From: JAGOEF01 sp964511665
GTDB taxonomy: Bacteria > Bacteroidota > Bacteroidia > Bacteroidales > ML635J-15
Length of the DNA stretch: 21,013 nt
Direction of reading: 5' to 3'
NCBI GenBank assembly: GCA_964511665.1
Contig: CAZEHA010000060.1
Span: 1-21,013 of the forward strand
Under the pieces are notes generated by a model. The model saw only the letters and a program-made list of their open reading frames with translations, did not search any database and was not told the origin of the DNA. Made by a program: the position numbers and the translations under genes. This document shows positions 7,147 to 15,761 of the stretch, one piece after another. How positions within the stretch are numbered: position 1 is the stretch's first letter; each line of letters begins with the position of its first letter.

Positions 7147-9363
7147 ATGTTGATTTATCAAATCATTTTATTCGTACTTCTGGTGCTGGCCATAACCGAT
7201 TTAACCGTTGGGGTAAGCAACGATGCCGTAAATTTTATGAACCCAGCCATCGGGTCGCGATCAGCCAAACTGCGCATTATTTTCATTTTAGTGAGCATAG
7301 GAGTGCTTGTTGGTGCTACCTTTTCGAGTGGCATGATGGAAATTGCCCGAAAGGGAATTTTCAATCCATCTAACTTTTACTATCACGAGGTGATGCTGAT
7401 TTTTGTGGCGGTAATGCTTACCGATGTATTGCTTCTCGACGCATATAATACATTAGGATTTCCTACAAGCACAACTGTTTCGCTGATTTTCGAGTTGCTG
7501 GGTGCGGCAGTAGCCATGGCTATCATAAAAATATACACTCAGGCCGATGCCCTGAACCTTTACGAATACATTAACACTTCGAAGGCAATGGCGATAATTG
7601 CCGGAATTTTAATATCTATAGTAGTAGCATTCACCGTGGGGGCTATTGTACAATGGCTTGCCCGCTTGCTTTTCTCGTTCCATTACGAATCGCGCATGAA
7701 ATATTTCGGTTCCATTTTTGGAGGATTATCTATTGCTGTTATCATATATTTCATGCTCATAAAAGGAATGAAAGGAGCTTCGTTTTTAACAGAAGCCAAT
7801 CAGGCATGGCTAAAAGCCAACACCTGGAATATTATTTTATACAGCTTTGTTGGCTTTAGCATACTGTTTCAAACATTATACTGGCTTTTTAAAATAAATG
7901 TACTTAAAATAATCGTGCTGGTTGGCACTGTTAGTCTTGCCATGGCCTTTGCCGGCAACGATTTGGTGAATTTTATCGGAGTACCCATGGCCGGTTTGTC
8001 GTCGTATGAAATATTCTCGGCTTCGGGGGCTAGCGATCCAATGGCCTTTACAATGGACGGTTTGGCAAAACCGGTGCATGCCAACACCTATTTGTTGTTG
8101 TTTGCCGGTTTGGTTATGGTGCTTTCGCTTTGGCTCTCGAAAAAGGCACGCCGAGTGGTGAAAACATCGGTTGATTTAAGCCGTCAGGACGAAGGACACG
8201 AGCGGTTTGGAAGCAGCCTTATGGCTCGTCAAATTGTTCGCTTCGGCGTTTCAATGTCGCAAAGCTTTGGAGGCATCGTACCCAATAGCGTAAAAAAGAA
8301 GATCGACAAGCAATTTAAACCCAGGGTATACACCGATATGCCCGTTGAAGAGAGGCCGGCATTCGACTTGTTGCGCGCTTCTATAAGCCTAATGGTTGCC
8401 AGCATTCTTATTGCGTTGGGAACTTCGCTTAAATTACCGCTTTCGACCACCTATGTAACGTTTATGGTTGCCATGGCCACTTCATTCTCCGACCGATCGT
8501 GGGGACGCGAAAGCGCTGTGTATCGCATTACCGGTGTGTTGTCGATAATTGGTGGCTGGTTTGTTACCGCCTTGTTTGCTTTTATTATTTGTGCAATTAT
8601 TTTAGTGATTATTTACTTTGGAGGTCTGATTGCCATTTTGGGGCTGCTACTTCTTATCGGGTTTCTGTTCGTTAGATCCAGTATAAAGAGCCGCAAAAGC
8701 AAGGTTGATTTTTACGAACATCAGGTAGCCGTATCAAATTCGTTCACCGAAGAAACAAAAATAAAAATTGGAGAATTAAGTGTGTCGATAGCCGAAAGCT
8801 TAACCGACAGCTTACGAGGCCTTTGTAGCTTTAAACTGAAGAAACTAAAGAAACTGAACAAGAAAGCCCACGAAATAGATACTGTAACCGAGGATTATAA
8901 GAGCCAGATTTATGCAACGCTTAGCAAAACCGGTATCAGTTTTGAACATTCGGGAGTATTCTACGTTCAAATGATCGATCGCCTCAGAGGAGCTGCCGTT
9001 AGTCTGAAGTTTATTACGGAGCCTTCGTTTCAACATGTAAACAACAACCATAAGGAACTAACACCTGCACAAACTGACGATTTGCAAAAAATATTGGGGC
9101 CACTTGAGTTTTATTTTATAGAATTGAATGCTTTGATAAATAAAAACACCTTCGAAGATATCGATAAACTAAACGAATTGCACGAAAACCTTATTCAGGT
9201 CATTCAAAATGTGCGACTCAACCAGGTGAAACGTATCCGTGGAAAAAACGACCCCACAAGATCGAGCATTCTTATTATTAACCTATTGCAGGAAACACAG
9301 AACTTACTAAACGAAATGCACAAGATGCTCGAAGCCTATATAGGTTTCAGAAATTCATTTTAG
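7147..9363 (+). CDS. pit: PiT-family phosphate transporter with PhoU-like C-terminal domain (copy 2)
   Basis: This is a 738-aa paralog of the preceding gene, same length and collinear, roughly 60% identical by eye. The two signature regions are VGVSNDAVNFMNPAIGSRSAK near the N-terminus and AGNDLVNFIGVPMAG near residue 270. STTVSLIFELLG and LPLSTTYVTFMVA are conserved, as is WGRESAVYRITGVLSIIGGWF. The tail after about residue 515 (NSFTEETKIKIGEL, then HVNNNHKELTPAQ, KRIRGKNDPTRSS and the C-terminal FRNSF) matches that of copy 1, so both carry the PhoU-like domain. Differences cluster in the loop after the second signature and in the extracytoplasmic loop near residue 215. The degree of divergence shows an old duplication, not a recent copy. 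It has its own Pho-like array and -7 element. Confidence 0.93.
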   Translation: MLIYQIILFVLLVLAITDLTVGVSNDAVNFMNPAIGSRSAKLRIIFILVSIGVLVGATFSSGMMEIARKGIFNPSNFYYHEVMLIFVAVMLTDVLLLDAYNTLGFPTSTTVSLIFELLGAAVAMAIIKIYTQADALNLYEYINTSKAMAIIAGILISIVVAFTVGAIVQWLARLLFSFHYESRMKYFGSIFGGLSIAVIIYFMLIKGMKGASFLTEANQAWLKANTWNIILYSFVGFSILFQTLYWLFKINVLKIIVLVGTVSLAMAFAGNDLVNFIGVPMAGLSSYEIFSASGASDPMAFTMDGLAKPVHANTYLLLFAGLVMVLSLWLSKKARRVVKTSVDLSRQDEGHERFGSSLMARQIVRFGVSMSQSFGGIVPNSVKKKIDKQFKPRVYTDMPVEERPAFDLLRASISLMVASILIALGTSLKLPLSTTYVTFMVAMATSFSDRSWGRESAVYRITGVLSIIGGWFVTALFAFIICAIILVIIYFGGLIAILGLLLLIGFLFVRSSIKSRKSKVDFYEHQVAVSNSFTEETKIKIGELSVSIAESLTDSLRGLCSFKLKKLKKLNKKAHEIDTVTEDYKSQIYATLSKTGISFEHSGVFYVQMIDRLRGAAVSLKFITEPSFQHVNNNHKELTPAQTDDLQKILGPLEFYFIELNALINKNTFEDIDKLNELHENLIQVIQNVRLNQVKRIRGKNDPTRSSILIINLLQETQNLLNEMHKMLEAYIGFRNSF

Positions 9364-9382
9364 TATAAATGATTTCGTGCAG

Positions 9383-9413
9383 TTTGGAAAATGCCATGTA
9401 ATGGCTAATTTTG
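9383..9413 (+). promoter_or_regulatory. Promoter of the RND exporter operon (TTTG-N19-TAATTTTG)
   Basis: TTTG (9383-9386) and TAATTTTG (9406-9413) are exact matches to the Bacteroidota -33 and -7 elements with a 19-nt spacer. This is the clearest promoter in the window. Because the TTG at 9411 lies inside the -7 element, it cannot be the start codon; initiation near 9419 supports the ATG at 9435. Confidence 0.7.
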
Positions 9414-9434
9414 CATGATAATTATTTGAACCGT

Positions 9435-11855
9435 ATGTGGACACGCATTGCCCGATTCATTCTGCGTAACCGTATTGCACTGCTGGGAGTTCTTGGTGTA
9501 ATTACCATTTTCATGGGTTGGCAACTGCCCCAATTAAAAATGGACTATCACTATGCCAGCATGCTTTCGGACAACGACCCCGTGCATCTCGACAATCAGG
9601 AGTTTAAAGCCACATTTGGAGAAGAGGGTAATGCCATTTTTATTGGTATTAACGATGATAAATTCTTTGAACTTAGTCATTTTAAGCAACTCAATTCGCT
9701 TTGCGATAGCCTGAAAAAAATTGAATACGTAAAAGCAGTGCTGGGTGTGCAGCAAGCAGTAAACATAAGGCAGGTAACGCTCGAAACCGACAAAGGACTG
9801 AGTCGGCAATTTGAGATTTATCCTTTGTTTCCCGACTCTATTGCAACGCAACAGCAACTCGACAGCCTCAAACAGGTATTCTATAGCCTTCCGTTTTACT
9901 CGGGATTGTTAACCAACAAAGCCAATACTGTTTTTCTTATTTCGGTTACGTTGCAAAACGAAATTTTAAATATGCCGCAACGACTCATTACAGTGCAGCA
10001 GGTAGAAGAAACCCTTCTCGATTTTTCTCAAAAAAACAACATCGAAGTGCATATATCGGGGCATCCGTACATTAGGTCGCAAATGATGATGCTGATTAAA
10101 TCGGAGATTCTTATTTTTATTATTCTGGCAGCTTTAATGTCTATTATAATATTATTTGTTTTTTTCAGGTCGTTCAAGGTGCTTGGAGTTTCAATTCTGT
10201 TGGTGGGCACCGGAGTGGTTTGGGCAATGGGGCTAATGAGTTTGTTGCAATTTAAAATTACGATACTCACTTCAATGATTCCACCCTTGCTCATTGTAAT
10301 AGGAATTCCCAATGCTGTTTACCTGCTAAACAAATATCATAGTGAACTAAAAAAACACTCGAACAAAATTCTTGCATTGCAGCGAACTATACGCAAAACC
10401 GGAAATGCCATATTCTTATCGAACCTCACAACGGCAGTTGGATTTGCTGCTTTTACAGTTACCAACAGTAGGATTCTTTCTGAGTTTGGAGCCATAGCGT
10501 CGATTGGGATTTTGTTTATTTTCGTTTTAGCAATTATAATTATTCCCAGTGTTTTCAGCTTGTGGAAGATACCCTCGGAGCGCTATACCAAACATCTCGA
10601 GAACCTTTTCGTTAAAAAAATTCTGGTACATATCCAACGCATTGCCACATACAAACGCAAGCAATTATTTTTTATTTCAGTGGCAACGGTGCTTCTGGGT
10701 ATTGGTGGGATTTTCTTTATTAAGCAAACGGGATACATTATGGACGATGTTCCGCACCATGCCCGGATGTATAAGGATTTGAAATTCCTTGAATCAACAT
10801 TCAATGGGGTTAGTCCGCTCGAAATTATGATAAAAACCAAAGACAGCCTTAGCGGCCAGCAGTTTATTTATCAAATACAAAAGATTGATTCGTTGCAAAC
10901 AGCCCTTAGCCACTACAGCGAACTATCGCGGTCGGTGTCGGTTGCCGATGCCGTTAAATTTCTTCATCAGTCGTATGCACGCGGAAAAACCGAAAACTAC
11001 TGCCTGCCCGACAACCCAAAAACATTTGAAACCATATTCAAAAGGCTGCCAACAAACCTGAGCTTCAACGAAAGTTTTATTAAGTCGTTTATCGATTCAA
11101 CCAAAACTGTAACCCGTGTAAGTTTGAATATTGAAGACATAGGCACCTATCGCATGAAAAAATTACTTCCCGAGATACAGCAACATATCGACAGGTTTTT
11201 TCCGCCTAACGAGTATCACACTGTAATCACAGGCAGTACAATACTATATTTTACAGGTACCACATATTTGATAAAGAACCTTTTTGGCAGTCTGGCGATG
11301 GCTTTCGTAATAATAGGATTTTTACTTTTCTGGATGTTTAAATCGGTAAAAATTACCCTGTTATCATTGGTTCCCAATGTTATTCCAATGATTATTACTG
11401 CAGGTGTTATGGGTTGGGCAGGTATTCCACTAAAACCTTCAACCATCTTAGTTTTTACCATAGCCTTTGGGATTTCGGTCGACGGAACCATTCATTTCCT
11501 GAACAAATACCGCTACGAATTGCTCGACAACAATCGCAATATGGGTATTGCCGTGAACAATGCCATTTTCGAAACCGGTATCAGCATGACTTATACCTAC
11601 ATCATTCTTTTCTTTGGTTTTATAATTTTCAGCATTTCCGATTTTGGAGGCACCCAAGCACTGGGAATACTAGTCTCACTGGCTCTATTGGTTGCAATGT
11701 GTTCAAATTTGATTATTCTTCCTTCATTATTATTATCTTTAGAAAAAATTTATAACCGGAAAGATTTAAGCAAATCATCTGTTCAAAATATTGAAGCAGA
11801 GGGTAAAAGTAAGCCGAAAGAGGGTGCAAATGAAAACGACGACAAATTAAAATAA
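9435..11855 (+). CDS. RND/MMPL-superfamily exporter
   Basis: This 806-aa inner-membrane protein has the duplicated RND plan. A membrane segment at about 13-32 is followed by a periplasmic domain of about 180 residues and a five-segment bundle. The plan repeats from about residue 420 (RKQLFFISVATVLLGIGGIFF), with its last bundle near 625-770. It belongs to the MMPL/YdfJ branch, which moves lipids or hydrophobic compounds, not the drug-efflux AcrB branch. The second half keeps the expected membrane Asp (D683, in GISVDGTIHFLNKYR). The matching site in the first half reads GIPNAVYLLNKYH, with no acid. The tail is hydrophilic and Lys/Glu/Asn-rich. The next gene starts 6 nt downstream. Sitting with a nucleotide-sugar SDR and a prenyl synthase, it may export an envelope lipid; that is inference. 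Start choice rests on the promoter position. Confidence 0.9.
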   Translation: MWTRIARFILRNRIALLGVLGVITIFMGWQLPQLKMDYHYASMLSDNDPVHLDNQEFKATFGEEGNAIFIGINDDKFFELSHFKQLNSLCDSLKKIEYVKAVLGVQQAVNIRQVTLETDKGLSRQFEIYPLFPDSIATQQQLDSLKQVFYSLPFYSGLLTNKANTVFLISVTLQNEILNMPQRLITVQQVEETLLDFSQKNNIEVHISGHPYIRSQMMMLIKSEILIFIILAALMSIIILFVFFRSFKVLGVSILLVGTGVVWAMGLMSLLQFKITILTSMIPPLLIVIGIPNAVYLLNKYHSELKKHSNKILALQRTIRKTGNAIFLSNLTTAVGFAAFTVTNSRILSEFGAIASIGILFIFVLAIIIIPSVFSLWKIPSERYTKHLENLFVKKILVHIQRIATYKRKQLFFISVATVLLGIGGIFFIKQTGYIMDDVPHHARMYKDLKFLESTFNGVSPLEIMIKTKDSLSGQQFIYQIQKIDSLQTALSHYSELSRSVSVADAVKFLHQSYARGKTENYCLPDNPKTFETIFKRLPTNLSFNESFIKSFIDSTKTVTRVSLNIEDIGTYRMKKLLPEIQQHIDRFFPPNEYHTVITGSTILYFTGTTYLIKNLFGSLAMAFVIIGFLLFWMFKSVKITLLSLVPNVIPMIITAGVMGWAGIPLKPSTILVFTIAFGISVDGTIHFLNKYRYELLDNNRNMGIAVNNAIFETGISMTYTYIILFFGFIIFSISDFGGTQALGILVSLALLVAMCSNLIILPSLLLSLEKIYNRKDLSKSSVQNIEAEGKSKPKEGANENDDKLK

Positions 11856-11861
11856 AGTATT

Positions 11862-12836
11862 ATGTACACAACTCCATCGCGCCATTCGTTTAAACGAAAA
11901 ATAATGATTACCGGAGGTGCCGGTTTTATTGGCAGTGCATTAGCCGAAAAACTTGCCGAAGACAAAAACAATCTGGTAGTAATAGTTGATGATCTTTCAA
12001 CCGGGCATATACAAAAAATTCCGACAAGCTACGATAATATCAGGTTCATAAAATGCGATGTTAACGAATACAAAGACATTGTTGAAGTGATGCTGTCGTA
12101 TCAGTTTCACTACGTTTTTCACTATGCTGCAGTGGTAGGAGTACAAAGAACACAGGAACATCCTGTAAACGTGCTAAAAGATATTAGAGGTATCGAAAAT
12201 ATATTGCGTATAAGTAAGAACACCGGAGTAAAGCGTATTTTTTACGCATCATCGTCGGAGGTGTATGGAGAACCTGTTGAAATTCCACAAAACGCACATA
12301 CCACCCCACTAAATTCGCGCTTACCCTACGCCATAGTTAAAAACCTGGGTGAAGCCTATTTGAGGTCGTATCATAAGGAATTTGGTTTGAACTTCACCAT
12401 TTTCAGGTTTTTCAATACATACGGCCCCAAGCAGAGCAAAGATTTTGTCATCTCCAAATTTCTGGTTAACGCCCTGAATAACCACGATATAACCATTTTT
12501 GGCGACGGAATGCAAACCCGTACTTTTTGCTACATCGACGACAATATCGATGCATGCGTACTAATAGCCAGTAACGATCTTCACATAAACGATGTCATCA
12601 ACATTGGGAACAACGAGGAGACAACTATTCTCGATTTAGCCGAGACTGTTATTAAAATCACAGGCTCTCGCTCAAAAATTAAGTATTTGCCACCTTTGCC
12701 CGAAGGCGATATGACGCGTCGTTGCCCCGATAATTCTATTATGAGCAAGGTACTGAGCCGTAAGTTACTGAGTTTAGAAAAGGGTATTGAAAAAATCTTG
12801 GAACAAGGGCTTTTCGAAATAAAACATCAACTGTAA
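11862..12836 (+). CDS. NAD-dependent nucleotide-sugar epimerase/decarboxylase-like SDR
   Basis: This 324-aa extended short-chain dehydrogenase has the NAD-binding TGGAGFIG (residues 17-24), an acidic residue ending the second strand (VDD, 43-44), SSSEVYGE (130-137) and the catalytic Tyr-x-x-x-Lys as Y156/K160. The C-terminal half has FRFFNTYGPKQ, FGDGMQTRTFCYIDD and INIGNNEETTILDLAE, resembling UDP-glucuronate decarboxylases and UDP-glucose 4-epimerases. A DMTRRCPD segment near 285 is the usual decarboxylase/epimerase 'R-x-PD' site. I cannot choose between the two activities. It probably makes a UDP-sugar for surface polysaccharide or glycolipid. It starts 6 nt after the exporter, and its stop overlaps the next ATG by one base (TAATG), so it is in the same operon. 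Confidence 0.9.
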   Translation: MYTTPSRHSFKRKIMITGGAGFIGSALAEKLAEDKNNLVVIVDDLSTGHIQKIPTSYDNIRFIKCDVNEYKDIVEVMLSYQFHYVFHYAAVVGVQRTQEHPVNVLKDIRGIENILRISKNTGVKRIFYASSSEVYGEPVEIPQNAHTTPLNSRLPYAIVKNLGEAYLRSYHKEFGLNFTIFRFFNTYGPKQSKDFVISKFLVNALNNHDITIFGDGMQTRTFCYIDDNIDACVLIASNDLHINDVINIGNNEETTILDLAETVIKITGSRSKIKYLPPLPEGDMTRRCPDNSIMSKVLSRKLLSLEKGIEKILEQGLFEIKHQL

Positions 12837-13807
12837 TGCTCCATGTAAAACAGCTTCAGGATGTGGTTAACAGCTATTTTGCTAATTATCATATTCCCGA
12901 ACAACCCGAGCTTCTTTACAAACCTATAGCCTACTCGCTTTCGATGGGAGGAAAACGCATCAGACCTGTACTATGCCTAATGGCCTGCGAAATGTTCTCC
13001 GATTCGTATCTTCCGGCTATGGATGCAGCAGCAGGAATAGAAATATTTCACAATTTCACGCTGTTGCACGACGATATAATGGACAAGGCAGACCTGAGAA
13101 GGGGTAAGCCAACAGTGCACAAGTTATGGAACAAAAACATAGCCCTGCTTTCGGGTGATGCCATGTCGATAATTGCTTACCGGCACATTGCAGCTACAAA
13201 AAACCAGACAGCCGAATGCCTCGAAGTATTTAGCAACACCGCCTTACAAATTTGCGAAGGTCAGCAAATTGATATGGATTTTGAGAATAACGACAATGTA
13301 AGCATATCGCAATATCTCGAGATGATACAAAAAAAGACTGCAGTGCTTATTGCCTGCAGCCTGAAACTGGGAGCCCTGGTGGGTGGTGCCGGTAACAGAG
13401 AAGCCGACTTATTGTATGATGCAGGCATAAACTATGGACTGGCCTTTCAGCTACAGGACGACTACCTCGATGTGTATGGTAAAAAAGACGTTTTTGGCAA
13501 AAACATTGGGGGTGATATTACCGCCAACAAAAAAACATACCTTCTTATTGAAGCACTTAATAGTGCTGATTTTGTGAATGTTGCATTACTAAAAAAAATC
13601 TTAAGAAACAAAAGCATCTCGTCGTCAGAAAAAATAGAACAGGTTACAGCTATTTACAATCGACTAAAAATTGACGTGTTGTGTAGAAATAAAATATCAG
13701 AGTACTTTACATTAGGGTTACAAAGACTAGAAGAAATCAACATAAATGACCAACAGAAAAACAGAATGATAGGCTTTGTAGAAAGCATTGCCGGGCGCAA
13801 GTTTTAA
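12836..13807 (+). CDS. Trans-polyprenyl diphosphate synthase (short/medium chain)
   Basis: This 323-aa protein condenses isopentenyl diphosphate onto allylic diphosphates. GGKRIRP (38-44) binds diphosphate. The first Asp-rich motif is DDIMD (79-83, followed by LRRGKPT) and the second is DDYLD (208-212). The first motif lacks the two-residue insertion of IspA-type farnesyl synthases. The residue five before it is Phe (F74), a position where an aromatic usually limits product length. That combination suggests geranylgeranyl or farnesyl diphosphate rather than a long menaquinone side chain; this is inferred from two sites. The start overlaps the SDR stop by one base, indicating translational coupling. 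As last gene of the exporter operon it could feed carotenoid, quinone or lipid-carrier synthesis. Confidence 0.92.
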   Translation: MLHVKQLQDVVNSYFANYHIPEQPELLYKPIAYSLSMGGKRIRPVLCLMACEMFSDSYLPAMDAAAGIEIFHNFTLLHDDIMDKADLRRGKPTVHKLWNKNIALLSGDAMSIIAYRHIAATKNQTAECLEVFSNTALQICEGQQIDMDFENNDNVSISQYLEMIQKKTAVLIACSLKLGALVGGAGNREADLLYDAGINYGLAFQLQDDYLDVYGKKDVFGKNIGGDITANKKTYLLIEALNSADFVNVALLKKILRNKSISSSEKIEQVTAIYNRLKIDVLCRNKISEYFTLGLQRLEEININDQQKNRMIGFVESIAGRKF

Positions 13808-13808
13808 A

Positions 13809-13846
13809 AACATTGCGAATTTCTGTTGATGAAATGTTGTTTTTTT
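13809..13846 (+). terminator. Weak candidate terminator of the exporter operon
   Basis: AACATT (13809-13814) and AATGTT (13833-13838) can pair around an imperfect loop, and G plus a seven-T run follows (13840-13846). The stem is short and AT-rich, so termination strength is doubtful. Confidence 0.35.
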
Positions 13847-13856
13847 AAAACCAATA

Positions 13857-13887
13857 GTTTCGAATAAAAAAATTGTTTCTATATTTG
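13857..13887 (+). promoter_or_regulatory. Candidate promoter of atpDC
   Basis: TATATTTG (13880-13887) matches the -7 consensus exactly, 23 nt before the atpD ATG. The only nearby -33 candidate is a weak GTTTCG starting at 13857. Confidence 0.45.
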
Positions 13888-13910
13888 TTTGACTCAGAAA
13901 AAGTATCATT

Positions 13911-15422
13911 ATGGCACAAATTACAGGTGAAATAGTACAGGTTATCGGCCCCGTGGTTGATATAAGTTTTGATCGTAGTTCCGAAGAACTGCCAAAAATC
14001 TTTGATGCGCTCGAAATAAAACGAGAAGATGGAAGTATTTTGGTCGTTGAGTGTCAGCAACATATTGGCGAACACACCATCAGGGCCATTGCCATGGACA
14101 GTACCGATGGTTTATCGCGGGGAACAAAAGCCTATGCCACCGGAGATACCATACGCATGCCCATAGGAGACAAGGTTAAAGGTCGTCTGATGAACGTAGT
14201 AGGCAGTCAGATTGATGGCATGGACTTATTAAGCAACAAAGATGGGTATCCTATTCATCGTGAGCCGCCCCATTTCGATCAACTAACCACCACCTCCGAA
14301 GTGCTGTACACCGGAATTAAGGTAATCGACCTGATAGAGCCATACGCTAAAGGAGGAAAAATTGGACTATTTGGAGGTGCCGGCGTAGGTAAAACCGTAC
14401 TTATACAAGAGCTTATCAACAATATTGCCGTGGGCTACGATGGCCTGTCGGTATTTGCAGGTGTTGGAGAAAGAACACGTGAAGGGAACGACCTGTTGCG
14501 CGAAATGATTGGGGCCGACATCGTGAAATATGGCGAAGAGTTTAAAAAATCGATGGAAGAAGGCAGCTGGGATTTAAGCAAAGTTGATAAAGAAGCCATT
14601 AAAGATTCGAAACTGGCCATGGTGTTCGGCCAGATGAACGAACCTCCCGGAGCCCGTGCACGTGTTGCACTGTCGGGATTAACCATTGCAGAGAGCTTCC
14701 GCGATGGCGACGAGCAAAGCGGTGGTCGCGACATTCTATTCTTCGTTGATAATATTTTCCGTTTCACACAGGCCGGCTCCGAAGTATCGGCCTTATTGGG
14801 GCGAATGCCCTCGGCGGTAGGATATCAGCCTACACTGGCCACCGAAATGGGCGAAATGCAGGAACGAATCACAAGTACCAAGCAGGGATCAATCACTTCG
14901 GTGCAGGCAGTTTACGTCCCTGCCGACGACTTAACCGACCCCGCTCCTGCAACCACATTTGCCCACCTCGACGCCACTACCGTACTGAGTCGAAAAATTG
15001 CAGGTCTCGGTATTTATCCTGCTGTTGACCCACTCGATTCATCATCGCGTATTCTAACTCCTGATATAGTTGGCAAAGAACACTACGACACTGCACAACG
15101 GGTAATTCAAATATTGCAGCGCTATACAGAACTACAGGATATTATTGCTATTTTGGGTATGGACGAGTTATCGGAAGACGACAAGCTTATTGTTCACCGA
15201 GCCCGTCGTGTGCAGCGCTTCCTGTCGCAACCCTTCCATGTAGCCGAAGCCTTTACCAACATTAAAGGAGCTTTGGTTAATATTGAAGATACCATTAAAG
15301 GTTTTAAAATGATTCTCGACGGCGAAGTTGACAAATATCCCGAAAACGCATTCATGCTGGTAGGAACCATTGAAGAAGCCATAGCTAAAGGCGAGAAAAT
15401 GATGGCTGCCGCAAATGAATAA
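13911..15422 (+). CDS. atpD: F1 ATP synthase beta subunit
   Basis: This 503-aa protein is the catalytic subunit of F1. The P-loop is GGAGVGKT (155-162, with K161 and T162), and the catalytic Glu is E187 in GERTREGND. ILFFVDNIFRFTQAGSEVSALLGRMPSAVGYQPTL and the family signature PAVDPLDSSS are intact; the first is given here only as a landmark spanning about residues 275-310. It is about 40 residues longer than the E. coli subunit. One insertion lies near 205-233 (EEFKKSMEEGSWDLSKVDK) and a four-residue one at DGDEQSGG (266-272). Both look typical of Bacteroidota sequences from memory. Only atpC follows; the alpha, gamma, delta and Fo genes are not in this window, so the ATP synthase genes are split. 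Confidence 0.99.
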   Translation: MAQITGEIVQVIGPVVDISFDRSSEELPKIFDALEIKREDGSILVVECQQHIGEHTIRAIAMDSTDGLSRGTKAYATGDTIRMPIGDKVKGRLMNVVGSQIDGMDLLSNKDGYPIHREPPHFDQLTTTSEVLYTGIKVIDLIEPYAKGGKIGLFGGAGVGKTVLIQELINNIAVGYDGLSVFAGVGERTREGNDLLREMIGADIVKYGEEFKKSMEEGSWDLSKVDKEAIKDSKLAMVFGQMNEPPGARARVALSGLTIAESFRDGDEQSGGRDILFFVDNIFRFTQAGSEVSALLGRMPSAVGYQPTLATEMGEMQERITSTKQGSITSVQAVYVPADDLTDPAPATTFAHLDATTVLSRKIAGLGIYPAVDPLDSSSRILTPDIVGKEHYDTAQRVIQILQRYTELQDIIAILGMDELSEDDKLIVHRARRVQRFLSQPFHVAEAFTNIKGALVNIEDTIKGFKMILDGEVDKYPENAFMLVGTIEEAIAKGEKMMAAANE

Positions 15423-15443
15423 AACTTTTTTAATATTACGCTG

Positions 15444-15683
15444 ATGAAAGTATTGATTCAATCGCCCGAAAAAACCCTGTTCAGCGGGGAAGCAAAGCTT
15501 GTGGAAGTACCGGGGTCAAAAGGCCGTTTTCAGATGCTCAATCATCATGCATCGATAGTTTCTACCCTGGTTAAGGGAAAATTAGTAGTAACCACTGCAC
15601 TCGATGAACAAAAAACTTTCGAGATTTCGGGTGGAATTATTGAACACAAACAGAATACAACTGTTATACTTGTCGAAACGTAG
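15444..15683 (+). CDS. atpC: F1 ATP synthase epsilon subunit, N-terminal domain only
   Basis: This 79-aa protein covers only the beta-sandwich domain of epsilon, which joins the rotor (gamma and c-ring). SPEKTLFSGEAKLVEVPGSKG and FQMLNHHASIVSTL are the recognisable strands and turn, and EISGGIIEHKQNTTVILVE closes the sandwich. Epsilon is usually 130-140 aa, with a C-terminal helical hairpin that inhibits ATP hydrolysis; that part is absent. The reading frame ends in TAG at a natural domain border, and the 78 nt that follow hold no helical-domain remnant, so this is a short form and not a broken gene. Similar short epsilons are usual in Bacteroidota. It lies 21 nt after atpD, in the same operon. 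Confidence 0.93.
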   Translation: MKVLIQSPEKTLFSGEAKLVEVPGSKGRFQMLNHHASIVSTLVKGKLVVTTALDEQKTFEISGGIIEHKQNTTVILVET

Positions 15684-15761
15684 AAATAATATTTCTTTAT
15701 TCTTGTTAAACTTTTCCTCGTTTCGGTAATCTAATGATTTTATTATTAATTTTAATATTGT

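Noticed and set aside
4783..9363. Recent tandem duplication or assembly artefact
   Set aside because: The two copies differ throughout at protein and DNA level, by roughly 40% of residues by eye, and have distinct intergenic sequences.
15684..15761. Possible frameshifted remainder of the epsilon subunit
   Set aside because: The sequence is AT-rich with stops in all frames and shows no helical-domain remnant; the protein ends at a domain border.
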